From: CAITUY01 sp964611575
Lineage (GTDB): Bacteria; Verrucomicrobiota; Kiritimatiellia; CAIKKV01; CAITUY01
Reading direction: 5' to 3'
DNA: 22,443 nucleotides
Assembly (NCBI GenBank): GCA_964611575.1
Contig: CAZTAJ010000067.1
Span: forward strand, 1 to 22,443
Shown here: in pieces, positions 1-9,400 of the stretch
Numbering within the stretch: the stretch's first letter is position 1
How the letters are laid out: every line of letters starts with the position of its first letter
Position numbers and translations under genes: made by a program
The notes under the pieces: model-generated
The model's database searches: none
What the model saw: the letters and a program-made list of their open reading frames with translations, nothing else
Told to the model about the DNA's origin: nothing

Positions 1-51
1 TTCTGAATACGGCGCTTGCAGAACCGACGAAGGAGGTTTTGCAAGCGCCTC
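1..51 (+). repeat. Hairpin repeat, right end of a MITE-like element
   Basis: The block consists of TTCTGAATAC followed by a hairpin. Positions 11-24 pair with 36-49 (14 pairs including one G-T), leaving an 11-nt loop that contains GAAGGAG. The reverse complement of bases 1-52 recurs at 10354-10405 with a single mismatch, and a diverged same-orientation copy lies at 10482-10530. By comparison with the complete element at 10355-10530, this looks like the right-hand end of another copy whose left part is outside the window. It ends 43 nt before the start of the first gene. A possible role as terminator of an upstream gene, or as a 5' stem-loop, cannot be judged here. Confidence 0.8.
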
Positions 52-94
52 AACGAAAAAACAAATCGCAGGGTTTAAAGGAAAGGATCACGGG
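51..94 (+). promoter_or_regulatory. Leader and ribosome binding site of gene 1
   Basis: AAAGGA at 82-87 sits 7 nt before the ATG at 95 and fixes the start. The leader has the order CAACG (51-55), AAATCGCAGGGTT (63-75), AAGGATCACGGG, ATGAC. Almost the same string precedes the next gene (4144-4187), with the same distance of 32-33 nt from AAATC to ATG. No convincing -35/-10 pair was found. Confidence 0.5.
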
Positions 95-3000
95 ATGACC
101 ATACAAAGGAAAAGCTTGTGGAGGCGGGGGAAGATGTTCTGCGGTGCAGCGGTCTGCTGGGTGGGGCTTGGATCTGCCGGGATGGCCGCTCCGGAACAGG
201 CCGTGATCACCCTGCCGCTCTCAAAAATACCTGTGTCTGTGGAGGGTTCGATCACGGGAGAGAAATACTCCGACGCCGTGATTTTGGGAGGTGACTTCAT
301 AGGATGGGGAGCGTCGCCCCGCCCCCAGTCACCGACCGTGTATCTGAAGCGGGATGCGGAGCGGTTGTATGTGCTTTTCGACAACCCGCTGAAAGACGGG
401 GAACGCCCGAGCATGACCGGAGCGGTGGCGGACAATTCCGGCATCTGCATGGGCAACGCGGTCGAGCTGTTCTTCATGCCGCATCTGCCGTCCGGCGACC
501 TGCTGGAGTATATCCAGTTCATCGGAAACGCCCGCAACTGCATTTACGACGGGATAACCCGGCCGCAGGTGGGCGTCACGTATGTGGCCGAGTTCACCAA
601 GCCTTGGCTGTTCGCAAACCGGGTCGTGCCCGGCCACTGGTATTCGGAAATCTCCACGAAGTTTTCCGACATCAATATCCGCGGCACAGGGAACGGAGAG
701 TATTTTGATTTCGATTGCGGCCGCGACGGCGGCACCGGGCCGAACGGCGTGCATTCCTATGCGATGGCCTACCACGAGATCCAAAATGGAAAAGGGGTGA
801 GGGTGATCTTTGACGACACCGCCCCGGCGGCCCAGTGGCTCTCGTTCGGCGACTTTGAGAACAACACCTTCAACCCGAAGCTGCGCCTGAAATCCAGCGG
901 CAAGGCCCACACCTACACAGTGAGTTTCGTGCTCACGGATGCGGGAACGTTGAAGGAGCTTTTTTCCAAGTCCATCCCGGTTCAACTCGGCAAGGACGGC
1001 AGCCAGGATGTGACGGTCTCCTTTCCGCTGGAACCCAAATCCAAAGGGGTGGCGCGCTACCGGATCACCGACAGCGCGGGCAAAGTGATTTTCTTCCGCG
1101 AACTGCCCTACACCGCAAACCTCGCGGTTCTGCCCCTGTATTCGACGAAGTTGGAGTCCAAGCCGCTGGTGGTGAGTGCCCACATGGCGCCGAGCTACGG
1201 CCGCTTTGGCGTGACCGCGGACATCATCGACTACCCCGGCGACAAGTCGAAAGTGGCGATCGAGGTCAGCGCCTTCCGCGATGGGTCGAAGGACCCGCTG
1301 GGCACGGTGCGGCTGGACAAGTTCCCGCTGGATTATGCTTCGGGCATTCTGGAGGCCGGCACGATTACCGAGGGCACCTATCATGTGAAGTTCCGCGCGA
1401 TTGATCGGGAAACCGGAAAGCCGCTGGGCCTCGAGGATGAAGTCACGCTCACCCGGAAACCCTATGAGTGGGAGAACAACACGCTCGGGATCTCCGACAA
1501 AGTGCCGGAGCCCTGGACGCCGCTGCGTGTTGAAGACGGGGCCGTGCGGGTCTGGGGACGCGACTATCGCTTCACCGGGCTGGGTCTGCCCAAGAGCATT
1601 CTCACCCTGCAACCGGGAGCCGCCCGGGGTGAGAAAATCCGGGACGTGCTGGCATCGCCGGTTCGCCTGGTGGCCGAGGCCGCCGGAAAAAAACTGGCCT
1701 GGCAGGATGGCAAGAGCGAGATCGTGTCGGCCAAAGACACGGAGGCCGTTGTCCAGGGGAACTCCACGACCGCCGGTCTCAAGGCCGAGGTGAAAGGCAC
1801 TCTGGATTACGATGGGTTCTATAAAATCCATCTGCGCATCACTCCCACCGACGGCCAGGCCAGTTACGACTCGATCCGCGTCGAGGTGCCGTTGCCGGAC
1901 GAGATCGCGCGGTTGTTCCACAGCGTGGGCGAGAGCATGCGAGTGAACAAGACGTTCGCCGATTTCGCCGGGTTGAAAGACGGCGTGCTCTGGGATTCCA
2001 AGACCGCCGCGCGCAACAGCCTGGTCAAGGGCAATTTCCTGCCGGTGGCATGGATGGGCGACGAGGATCGCGGCATTTCGTGGATGTGCGACAATGATCG
2101 AACCTGGCAGATCACCTTCGACAAGCCGGCGCTCGACGTGGTGCGCAAGGATGGGGTGACCGCGTTCCGGATGCACCTCCTGAACAAGCCCGGCACCTTG
2201 CGTGAGCCCATCGACGTCACGTTCAGTCTGCAGGCCACCCCGGTCCGGCCCAGGCCGGTTGGCGGGACTTGGAAGACGGTCGAGTGGTATGGCTGGGGGC
2301 ATTTCGACATGGCTTTGATCTACGACAAGTGCTTTGACGCCTACGCCCAGGGCAAATTGCCGGAGAACGGGCCGTGGTATCGCACGCCGAAAGCCAAGGA
2401 AGAAAACCGTTGGTGGCGCTACGGTTGCTTTGCCAGTGACCGCATCAACCCATCGGATCCGATTTACGGGCAAATGAACAAGGATTTTGGCGGCGAGTGG
2501 TATTCCGACAATGTTTTTGGGAAATACCAGAACCGGGCCCACCAGGACTTTGAACTCTGGGCGTGGAAGCAGTGGCATGACAAGGCCAGCATGGACGGGG
2601 TTTACTTTGACAACACGTTCCCTGCCCCATCGCTCAATCTGTTGAACAACACCGCCTGGGTGGATGAGGAAGGGCGTCTGCGCCCCGGCTACGGGGTCAT
2701 GGGCGCCCGCGATTTCATGAAGAGGTTTCGGCAGATGTTGCTCGAATTTGGTCCGTCGCCTGTTTTGAAGTCGCACATTACCGACACGCCCATCCCCGGC
2801 TATCTGGGTTTCTGCGATTTCTGGATGGATGGCGAGAACGGAGGATATCCCGACAATGCGATCATAAATCCGGACTTCGTCGATCGCTGGTATAACCCGG
2901 TCGGCCTGGCCAACCTGCGGATCACCCTCGGACCGCAATGGGGGCCGATTCCGCAATACCTTTACTCCTGGGGTGCGGACGCGACGCACGCCGTGCTCGG

Positions 3001-4111
3001 CATGTTCGATCTGGAAAACGACTTCCGTCCGATGGGCCGCACTCCGTATCACGAGTTCGGCAGCAGCGAGGATGGCAAGGACAAGCAGCCACTCAGCGCG
3101 TATCATTTTAACTTTGCCAATTCCGGGACCCGCGGGCCGGATGTCGAGTTCATCCCGTATTGGGCGGTCAAACCGGTGGCGAAAGTTGTCAAGGGAGGAC
3201 CGGACGTGCTCGTCACAGCATGGAAACGTCCCGGCCAGGCGCGCCTGCTCATCAGCAACCTGAGCCCCGATGAACGCACGATTGCCGTGGAGGTGGATCT
3301 GGCCGCCCTGGGCCTGCCTGCTGACGCCGTGGTGCTCGACGAGCGCGAGGGCAGCCAGTTGCCCTCCAAGAATGGCCGGATCAGCAATCTGAAGATCCCC
3401 CGCCACAATTACACCACCCTCATCGTGGCCAAGCCGGGACTTCACACGCCGCTGGCGTCCGGCCTCGGCCAGGCCTTGCTGCCCGATGCCGACAAGCGCA
3501 TCAAGGATCTGAGCGATGACTTCACGACCTTGCGGGCGGACTGGGAGAAGAAGACGTCCCCGCACTTCGATAGAATCACTGGCGGGGCGGGGGAGAGCCA
3601 TGGTGTGCCAGCCGTCCCGTTTGTCAGTGCCGCCGGAGTCCTGCGGGTGCGAACCAGTTCGGGCCTCTTCGCGCGGCTGCAGCGCCCGTTCGGACAGGAC
3701 AACGTGTCTGTACAGGTGAAATTGTACGAGCCCTTCGGGGGCTACCAGCCGGGGTTCGCCCCCGGCCTGCATCTGGACTGGAAGGATGGCCGCAGCCTCT
3801 CAGTCACCGGATGGAACATGCCGGGTGATAATCTGGTGTGCTCTGGCGAAGCCAATGGCGCGGCGGTGTTTGCGGCATCCGGTCCGAAGATGGAGCGCAT
3901 CACCTGGGTCAAGATTGCCCTGCGGCCGGACACGATCGAATTCTACGCGAGCACCGACGGCCAAAGCTGGAAGTTGGTTCATTCCCAACCGCGGAAGGGC
4001 TTCGAAGGCGCACCCGACATCCTCGCGCTTGGCCATGGGCGGGAAAAAGACGGCCCGCCGGAAGCTTACATTTTCGACAGCTTCTTCGGCGACTTGGTGA
4101 CATCGAAATGA
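95..4111 (+). CDS. Secreted GH123-like (DUF6067-type) glycoside hydrolase, CBM9-like N-terminus, paralog 1
   Basis: This is a 1338-aa exported protein. Residues 1-32 form a signal peptide (basic KSLWRRGK, then a hydrophobic stretch, with cleavage likely after GMAA). Residues about 44-235 resemble a CBM9/DOMON-type sugar-binding domain (start PVSVEGSITGEKYSDAVIL). Two beta-sandwich segments follow. The core runs from about 455 to 1110 and begins at EWENNTLGISDKV. It resembles DUF6067, a family related to GH123 beta-N-acetylgalactosaminidases; this is recalled, not searched. Acidic motifs shared with both paralogs are MDGVYFDN (Asp834, Asp839) and MDGENGGYP (Asp912, Glu914), plus ENRWWRY. Residues about 1140-1338 form a concanavalin-like/DUF1349-like domain (SDDFTTLRADW, then FGDLVTSK). 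An insertion of about 22 residues after HEFG (near residue 990) is unique to this copy. It probably shares a transcript with the GH36-like gene 73 bp downstream. Substrate and activity are unproven. Confidence 0.8.
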   Translation: MTIQRKSLWRRGKMFCGAAVCWVGLGSAGMAAPEQAVITLPLSKIPVSVEGSITGEKYSDAVILGGDFIGWGASPRPQSPTVYLKRDAERLYVLFDNPLKDGERPSMTGAVADNSGICMGNAVELFFMPHLPSGDLLEYIQFIGNARNCIYDGITRPQVGVTYVAEFTKPWLFANRVVPGHWYSEISTKFSDINIRGTGNGEYFDFDCGRDGGTGPNGVHSYAMAYHEIQNGKGVRVIFDDTAPAAQWLSFGDFENNTFNPKLRLKSSGKAHTYTVSFVLTDAGTLKELFSKSIPVQLGKDGSQDVTVSFPLEPKSKGVARYRITDSAGKVIFFRELPYTANLAVLPLYSTKLESKPLVVSAHMAPSYGRFGVTADIIDYPGDKSKVAIEVSAFRDGSKDPLGTVRLDKFPLDYASGILEAGTITEGTYHVKFRAIDRETGKPLGLEDEVTLTRKPYEWENNTLGISDKVPEPWTPLRVEDGAVRVWGRDYRFTGLGLPKSILTLQPGAARGEKIRDVLASPVRLVAEAAGKKLAWQDGKSEIVSAKDTEAVVQGNSTTAGLKAEVKGTLDYDGFYKIHLRITPTDGQASYDSIRVEVPLPDEIARLFHSVGESMRVNKTFADFAGLKDGVLWDSKTAARNSLVKGNFLPVAWMGDEDRGISWMCDNDRTWQITFDKPALDVVRKDGVTAFRMHLLNKPGTLREPIDVTFSLQATPVRPRPVGGTWKTVEWYGWGHFDMALIYDKCFDAYAQGKLPENGPWYRTPKAKEENRWWRYGCFASDRINPSDPIYGQMNKDFGGEWYSDNVFGKYQNRAHQDFELWAWKQWHDKASMDGVYFDNTFPAPSLNLLNNTAWVDEEGRLRPGYGVMGARDFMKRFRQMLLEFGPSPVLKSHITDTPIPGYLGFCDFWMDGENGGYPDNAIINPDFVDRWYNPVGLANLRITLGPQWGPIPQYLYSWGADATHAVLGMFDLENDFRPMGRTPYHEFGSSEDGKDKQPLSAYHFNFANSGTRGPDVEFIPYWAVKPVAKVVKGGPDVLVTAWKRPGQARLLISNLSPDERTIAVEVDLAALGLPADAVVLDEREGSQLPSKNGRISNLKIPRHNYTTLIVAKPGLHTPLASGLGQALLPDADKRIKDLSDDFTTLRADWEKKTSPHFDRITGGAGESHGVPAVPFVSAAGVLRVRTSSGLFARLQRPFGQDNVSVQVKLYEPFGGYQPGFAPGLHLDWKDGRSLSVTGWNMPGDNLVCSGEANGAAVFAASGPKMERITWVKIALRPDTIEFYASTDGQSWKLVHSQPRKGFEGAPDILALGHGREKDGPPEAYIFDSFFGDLVTSK

Positions 4112-4143
4112 TGAGCAACGAATGCCGCTTCTGTGGAGCGTTC

Positions 4144-4184
4144 CAACGCGTAAATCACAGGGTTCTCCAGCAGAGGATCACGGA
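4144..4184 (+). promoter_or_regulatory. Leader and ribosome binding site deciding the start of gene 2
   Basis: AGAGGA at 4172-4177 lies 7 nt before the ATG at 4185. The reading frame is open back to an ATG at 4122, but that ATG has no ribosome binding site and would add 21 residues unlike a GH36 N-terminus. The leader matches that of gene 1 (CAACG, AAATCACAGGGTT, AGGATCACGG, ATGAC), which supports the 4185 start. Confidence 0.7.
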
Positions 4185-6110
4185 ATGACGATTCCAGCCG
4201 GGTTCAGCTTTCTTTATGGGGATCAGCCGTCGGCTGGCCTGCTATCCGCGTGGCGGAGGCCGGGGCCGGGACAGTGGGAAGCCACCGACTCCGGACTGGT
4301 CATCACCGAGGAACATACCCGCTATGCGGATAGCGACGTGACCGAGTGGTTGCTGCGACTCAGGAACCGGGGGTCGCGGAACACGCCGATCCTCTCGGAC
4401 ATCCTGCCTCTCGATATCACCGTGTCATCGGAGTTTGCGCGCGGCAGCGAGGCCGATTTCGTTCTGCACTTCTTCCAAGGCAGCAATGCCGACGCGCACG
4501 ACTACGAGCCGCTCAAGCAGGCGCTGGGGGGCAATGGCGCCGCCGCGTTTGAGCTCACCACGCGCGGCGGACGGTCGAGCAACTTTCACATGCCGTTCTT
4601 CAATGTGCAGACCGGTGCCGAGAGCGGCCTGTTCATCGCGATCGGCTGGTCCGGTCAGTGGAAGGCAAGGTTTGAGGTCACGGGCGACGGGAAACTGCGG
4701 ATCAAGGCGGGAATGGAACAGACCCGTTTCTACCTGAAGCCGGGGGAAGAGGTGAGAACCCCGCGAATGGTCATCATGCCTTGGGCGGGCGGGCTGGCCG
4801 ACAGTTGGAATCAGTGGCGCCGATTTCTCCGCGCCCACAAATCCCCCCGTCTCGACGGGAAGGAGTGCCTGCCCCGAACGTGGGCGAACACCTGGTTCAC
4901 GTTCGATTGCGGCTATGGGGTTAACGAGAAGAACCAGATCGAAACCCTGGAGGCGGCCGCGGACCTGGGAATCGAATTCATGGTCATCGACGCCGGATGG
5001 TATGACTGCCCCCACCCCTTTTGGTGGGATGGCGTCGGCAACTGGGACCGACCGCGAAAAGACGCATTTCCCAATGGCTTTGCGCCACTCTTCAAAGCTG
5101 CCAAAGAGAAGGAGATCGGTTTTGGGGTTTGGTTCGAACCGGAGCGCGCCGAGCTGTCCTCCGAAATTGCCCGTGCGCATCCGGATTGGATTCTTGGCAC
5201 GAACCCGCAATGGACGACCACGGCGGCGACTGTCGATGTCCGGCATACGAGCGGACTGCTGGATTTCGGCCGGGCCGAGGTGCAGGACTGGCTGATCGGT
5301 TTGGTCGATCGCTACGTCGCCCAGGGGATGCTTTGGTTCCGTCACGATTTCAATCTCGATCCCCTCGACATCTGGCGGCAGACCGACTCGCCAGACCGCC
5401 AAGGCATCACGGAAATCCGTTACATTGAGGGGTTGTATCGGATCTACGACGCAATCCTCGAACGGCATCCCACGCTTTTCGTAGAGGGCTGCGCCAGCGG
5501 CGGACGCCGGCTCGACATCGAGACCATCGCGCGCAACCACGGATACTGGGCCTCCGACCTGATGGATGGCGCGCCGGAACCCATGCAATCGCATCTCATG
5601 GGGTTCAATCATCTTCTGTTGCCGCACTGGCATCACGGGGTGCTTCGCGATCCGAGCATTCCGCTCGAGGATACCCCTGCAAACCGCTACAGGTTCTTCT
5701 CCTTCCTGGGGGGTGGCCCGTGTTTCGGATTCGATCTGCGGGATGCCGCGATTGACCGTCCCCTCATGCGCCGCTGGCTGGAGCTGTTCAAATCGATCCG
5801 GCATCTGACAGAAGGCGACTACCACCCACTCACGGAAATCCGACTCGGCGAGGAACACTGGGCGGCCTTCCAGTTCCACCGCACGGACCTTAACGCGGGG
5901 CTGGTCGCCTGTTTTCGTCGGCCCCAGGCTCCAGACGACACACTCACGGTCCGGCTGCGCGGGCTCGATCCCGACAGCATCCACACGTTTCGTTCTTTGT
6001 TTGACGGGCAGCAGTTTGACCTGACCGGCACGGCGGCGATGAATGCCCTGCCAGTCAAGCTCACCCACCAACCCGATCTGGCACTCTACGAATACAGTCG
6101 GCTCCGGTGA
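4185..6110 (+). CDS. GH36-like alpha-galactosidase family enzyme (divergent active site)
   Basis: This is a 641-aa retaining glycosidase of the GH36 type (alpha-galactosidase / alpha-N-acetylgalactosaminidase clan GH-D). There is no signal peptide, so it is probably cytoplasmic. A beta-sandwich N-terminal domain (FLYGDQPSAGLLSAW) is followed by a TIM barrel with EFMVIDAGWYD, GFGVWFEPERAEL and GCASGGRRLDIET. By family knowledge the nucleophile should be Asp388 in WFRHDFN and the acid/base Asp458 in YWASDLMDG. Both flanks are unusual. The typical Lys/Trp-Asp-x-Asn is replaced by Arg-His-Asp-Phe-Asn, and the usual RSD is ASD. The stretch after the acid/base, including HLLLPHWHHGV, also differs from the GH36-like genes at 14174 and 17660. 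It follows the GH123-like gene with a 73-bp gap. Exact sugar specificity cannot be read from the sequence. Confidence 0.85.
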   Translation: MTIPAGFSFLYGDQPSAGLLSAWRRPGPGQWEATDSGLVITEEHTRYADSDVTEWLLRLRNRGSRNTPILSDILPLDITVSSEFARGSEADFVLHFFQGSNADAHDYEPLKQALGGNGAAAFELTTRGGRSSNFHMPFFNVQTGAESGLFIAIGWSGQWKARFEVTGDGKLRIKAGMEQTRFYLKPGEEVRTPRMVIMPWAGGLADSWNQWRRFLRAHKSPRLDGKECLPRTWANTWFTFDCGYGVNEKNQIETLEAAADLGIEFMVIDAGWYDCPHPFWWDGVGNWDRPRKDAFPNGFAPLFKAAKEKEIGFGVWFEPERAELSSEIARAHPDWILGTNPQWTTTAATVDVRHTSGLLDFGRAEVQDWLIGLVDRYVAQGMLWFRHDFNLDPLDIWRQTDSPDRQGITEIRYIEGLYRIYDAILERHPTLFVEGCASGGRRLDIETIARNHGYWASDLMDGAPEPMQSHLMGFNHLLLPHWHHGVLRDPSIPLEDTPANRYRFFSFLGGGPCFGFDLRDAAIDRPLMRRWLELFKSIRHLTEGDYHPLTEIRLGEEHWAAFQFHRTDLNAGLVACFRRPQAPDDTLTVRLRGLDPDSIHTFRSLFDGQQFDLTGTAAMNALPVKLTHQPDLALYEYSRLR

Positions 6111-6229
6111 TTAGCCGGCCGGGGCCAACGTTAGGGCCGTCATTTGCCCTCCAATAGCCGGACACATGTTATTGAGAACCGGATTCATTCCCCCCTCCTC
6201 CCCATCTTGGTAGCTTCTGTCACGGTATT
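6111..6229. other. Intergenic region upstream of the 6230 element
   Basis: These 119 bases follow the stop of the GH36-like gene. They contain GC-rich imperfect palindromes just after the stop (GGCCGGGGCC area) without a T-run, and a C-rich stretch at about 6190-6204. No gene, confident promoter or terminator could be identified. Confidence 0.5.
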
Positions 6230-6389
6230 CTAGTGTCCTGAGTTACAAAACCGCTGAACAATGGAATTTGGTGCGGCGGCTTGACGCCGCTTTCTTCCCC
6301 GCCGCGTCAAGCCGCGGCTGACAAAAACGCTGTCAAGCCAGCGTACTCCAAACAACACCTTATCACGAACTTGTAACTCAGAACACTAG
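6230..6389. mobile_element. 160-bp MITE-like palindromic element with 19-bp inverted repeats
   Basis: The ends CTAGTGTCCTGAGTTACAA (6230-6248) and TTGTAACTCAGAACACTAG (6371-6389) are inverted repeats with one mismatch. Each outer end carries TA within CTAG, as expected for an IS630/mariner-type TA target duplication. The interior holds a second hairpin with arms 6276-6290 and 6301-6315 (GCGGCTTGACG type) separated by TTTCTTCCCC. There is no coding capacity, so it would need a transposase in trans. It ends 41 nt before the chosen start of the second GH123-like gene and may influence that gene's transcription. The IS630 relationship is inference. Confidence 0.75.
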
Positions 6390-6417
6390 GGAAACAACGC
6401 ACAATGAAATCCACAAG

Positions 6418-6430
6418 AAGGATCGTCCCC
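6418..6430 (+). promoter_or_regulatory. Ribosome binding site deciding the start of the second GH123-like gene
   Basis: AAGGA (6418-6422) lies 8 nt before the ATG at 6431. The alternative in-frame ATG at 6404 has no good ribosome binding site and would put 9 residues ahead of the signal peptide. The region CAACG (about 6395), AAATC (about 6407), AGGATC weakly echoes the leaders of genes 1 and 2. Confidence 0.6.
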
Positions 6431-9400
6431 ATGAGCACACAAACGACGGAAATGCGGCGGCGATGGACAATCGGGTGCGGCGCAGCGCTCTGCTGCCTGG
6501 GACTGGCGGCCACCTGCCTGGCCGCCCCGGAACAAGCGGTCATCCGTCTGCCCCTGTCGAAAGCGCCGGTGGCGGTGGATGGAACGCTGACTCCCGGCGA
6601 GTGGGACGATGCGGTGATCCTGGGCGGCGACTTCATTGCCTGGTTCCAAGCCAGTCCCATCCCGAATTCCCCCCTCGTCTACGTGAAGCGCAGCGTTGAC
6701 CGCCTTCACATTGCCTACGATAACCCGCTCGGCGCGGGCGAGCGCCCCATCATGCGTGGGGCGATGCCGGACAACGGCGGCATCTGCTCGGACAACGCCG
6801 TCGAGTTCTACATCATGCCGGAAAAGAAACCGGGTGACCTGACCAGCTTCATCCAGTTCGGCGGCAACGGACGCGGGGCCATCTTCGACACCAAACAGAC
6901 GCCCCAGATCGGCATCAGCGACGTGGCCGGCTTCACGCTCCCCTGGCTCTTCAAGAACAGCTTCGCGCCGGGGCATTGGTATGCCGAGGCTTCTGCAACC
7001 TTCGCCGAACTTGGCGTTGCCAGCACGGCCGATGGCCGCAGTTTCGACGCCGATTTTGACCGGGACGGAGGGTGCGGCGCCTGGGGCTACATGGCCACCT
7101 TCGCCGGCATCGCCGACAGAAAAGGCGTCAAGGTCATCTTCGATGACCAGGCTCCGGTCGCACAGTGGCTTTCTTTCGGGGAATTCGACAAGAACGTCTG
7201 CAATCCCCGCCTGCGCCTGAAATCGACCGGGGCCGCCGGTGCCTACACGGTCAGCGTGCAGTTGACCGAAAGCAAACCCGATCCGGTGACCGGCACAAAC
7301 AAACAACTGCACGCCAAGTCTGAAACGCTCACCCTTGGCGCGGGCGAGGCGAAGGAGTTCGCGGCATCCCTCCCCCTGGAGCCCAAGTCGACGGGAATCG
7401 CCCACTACCGCATCACGGACGCCAAAGGGGCCGTCGTCTTCTACCGCCTCCTTCCCTATACGACCTCCAATCCCCCGCGCACCTATCCGAAGGTCGAGCC
7501 CAAGCCGCTGGTCGTCAAAGCCGAGATGGCCCCCAGCTACGGGCGCATCATGGCCTCGGCAGACATTCTCGATCTGCCCGGCGACAAGACCAAGGCGCAG
7601 GTGAAGATCGCCGTGTCCCTCGAAGGCCAGAACCAGATCCTGGCGTCCGCCGTGATCACGAACTTCCCGTATGACTACGGGCAGTCGATCCTCCAGGTGA
7701 GCGACGGGCCGCTCCCTGCCGGCGCCTATGTCGTCAAGTTTTCGTCGCTCAACACCGAGACCAAGCAACCCATCGCTCCGGACGTGACCTTCACCCTGAC
7801 CCGCAAGATTCACGAGTGGGAGAACAACACGATCGGCATCACGGACAAGGTTATGCATCCCTGGACTCCCATGAAGGTCGAGGGCGAGAAGGTTCTGTGC
7901 TGGGGTCGGGAATACACGTTTGACGGGGCGGCGTTGCCGGCGTCCATCGCGACGCTCCAGCCGGAACCCAGCCGCGGCCCCGCGGTTCGCGACGTGCTGG
8001 CCACGCCGGTCCGGATCGTGGCGGAGACCGCGGGCAAAGCCGTCACGTGGACGCCGGGCGCGAAAGCGATTACGTCCAAGACCGAGACGCATGTGGATCT
8101 GACCGGCAGCGCCGAGGCGCCGGGCCTCAAGGCCGAGGTGCAGGGGTCGCTGGAATTCGACGGCTTCTACAAGATCCACCTCAAGCTGACGCCCACGGGA
8201 GCGGGATCGTTCGATTCTATCCGCGTCGAAGTGCCGATGCCCACCGAGGGCACCCGACTCTTCAACCACTCGGCGGAAGCCATGCGCGTGAACAAGACCT
8301 TTGCCGACCTGGAGGGACTCAAGGACGGCGTGATCTGGAATTCGAAGTCCGCGGCCCACAACTCCCTCGTCCAGGGCAACTTCGTCCCGATCGTCTGGAT
8401 GGGCGACGAAGACCGGGGTATCGCGTGGATGTGCGACAACGACAAGTCCTGGGTCACCACCTTCGACAAACCCTGCCTGGACGTCATGCGTAAAGGGAAG
8501 GAAACCGTCTTCCGCATGCACTTGCTGAACAAGCCGGGCGAACTGAAGAAGCCGATCGAGGTCACCTTCAGCGTGCAGGCCACGCCGATCAAGGCGCGGC
8601 CCGCCGGCGGCAGTTGGAAGCGCAGCGAGTGGTACGGGTGGGGTTACTTCGATAAGCCCCTGATCTATGACGGCTGTTTCAAGACCGTCGACACCAACGG
8701 CCTGGCCGGCGAGGCCTGGTACCGCACCCCCAAGGCACGCGAAGAGAACCGTTGGTGGCGGTATTTCTGCTTCAACTCCGACCGGATCGCGGCCGACGAC
8801 CCCACGTATGGCCAGACCATCAGGGACTTCGCGGCCGAATGGTATGTGGATGCGCCCCTGGCCTTCGTGCAGAACAAACTGCACACGGACTTCATCCTCT
8901 GGGCCTACAAGCAGTGGCACGAGAAGGCCAGCCTCGATGGCGCGTACCACGACAACAGCTTCGCCGTCGCCTGGCCGAGCCTGATCAATAACCGGGGGTG
9001 GATTGATGACGAAGGCCGGCTACGCGCCGGGTACTGGGTGATGGACTACCGGGAGTTCGCCAAACGCGAACGCGCTTACTGGCTGTCCGTCGGCCCGCCA
9101 CCGGTGCTGATGAGCCACGTCACCGACGCCCCGATCATCGGGTACCTCGGCTTCTCGGACTACTGGCTGGACGGCGAGAACGGCGGCTATCCCGATGCCG
9201 CCGTGGCCGATCCCGACTTCGTGGACCGCTGGTACAACCGGACCGGCATGGCGAACCTGCGCATCACGCTCGGACGCCAGTGGGGCACGATGCCGATGTA
9301 CCTCTACACCTGGAAACCCGACCCGACGCAGGCCGTACTGGGCCTGTTTGACGTGGACCACAATTACTGGCGCCTGAACGGCCTTACGAACGAGTTCGGC

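Noticed and set aside
329..3772. Very long open frame on the minus strand (1147 codons)
   Set aside because: It lies wholly inside the first GH123-like gene. Its translation is rich in Arg, Gly, Ala, Val and His and shows no domain pattern. It is a by-product of GC-rich codon use.
6386..8950. Long minus-strand open frame (854 codons)
   Set aside because: It is the antisense shadow of the second GH123-like gene. It has no recognisable motif, and the sense strand has full domain support.
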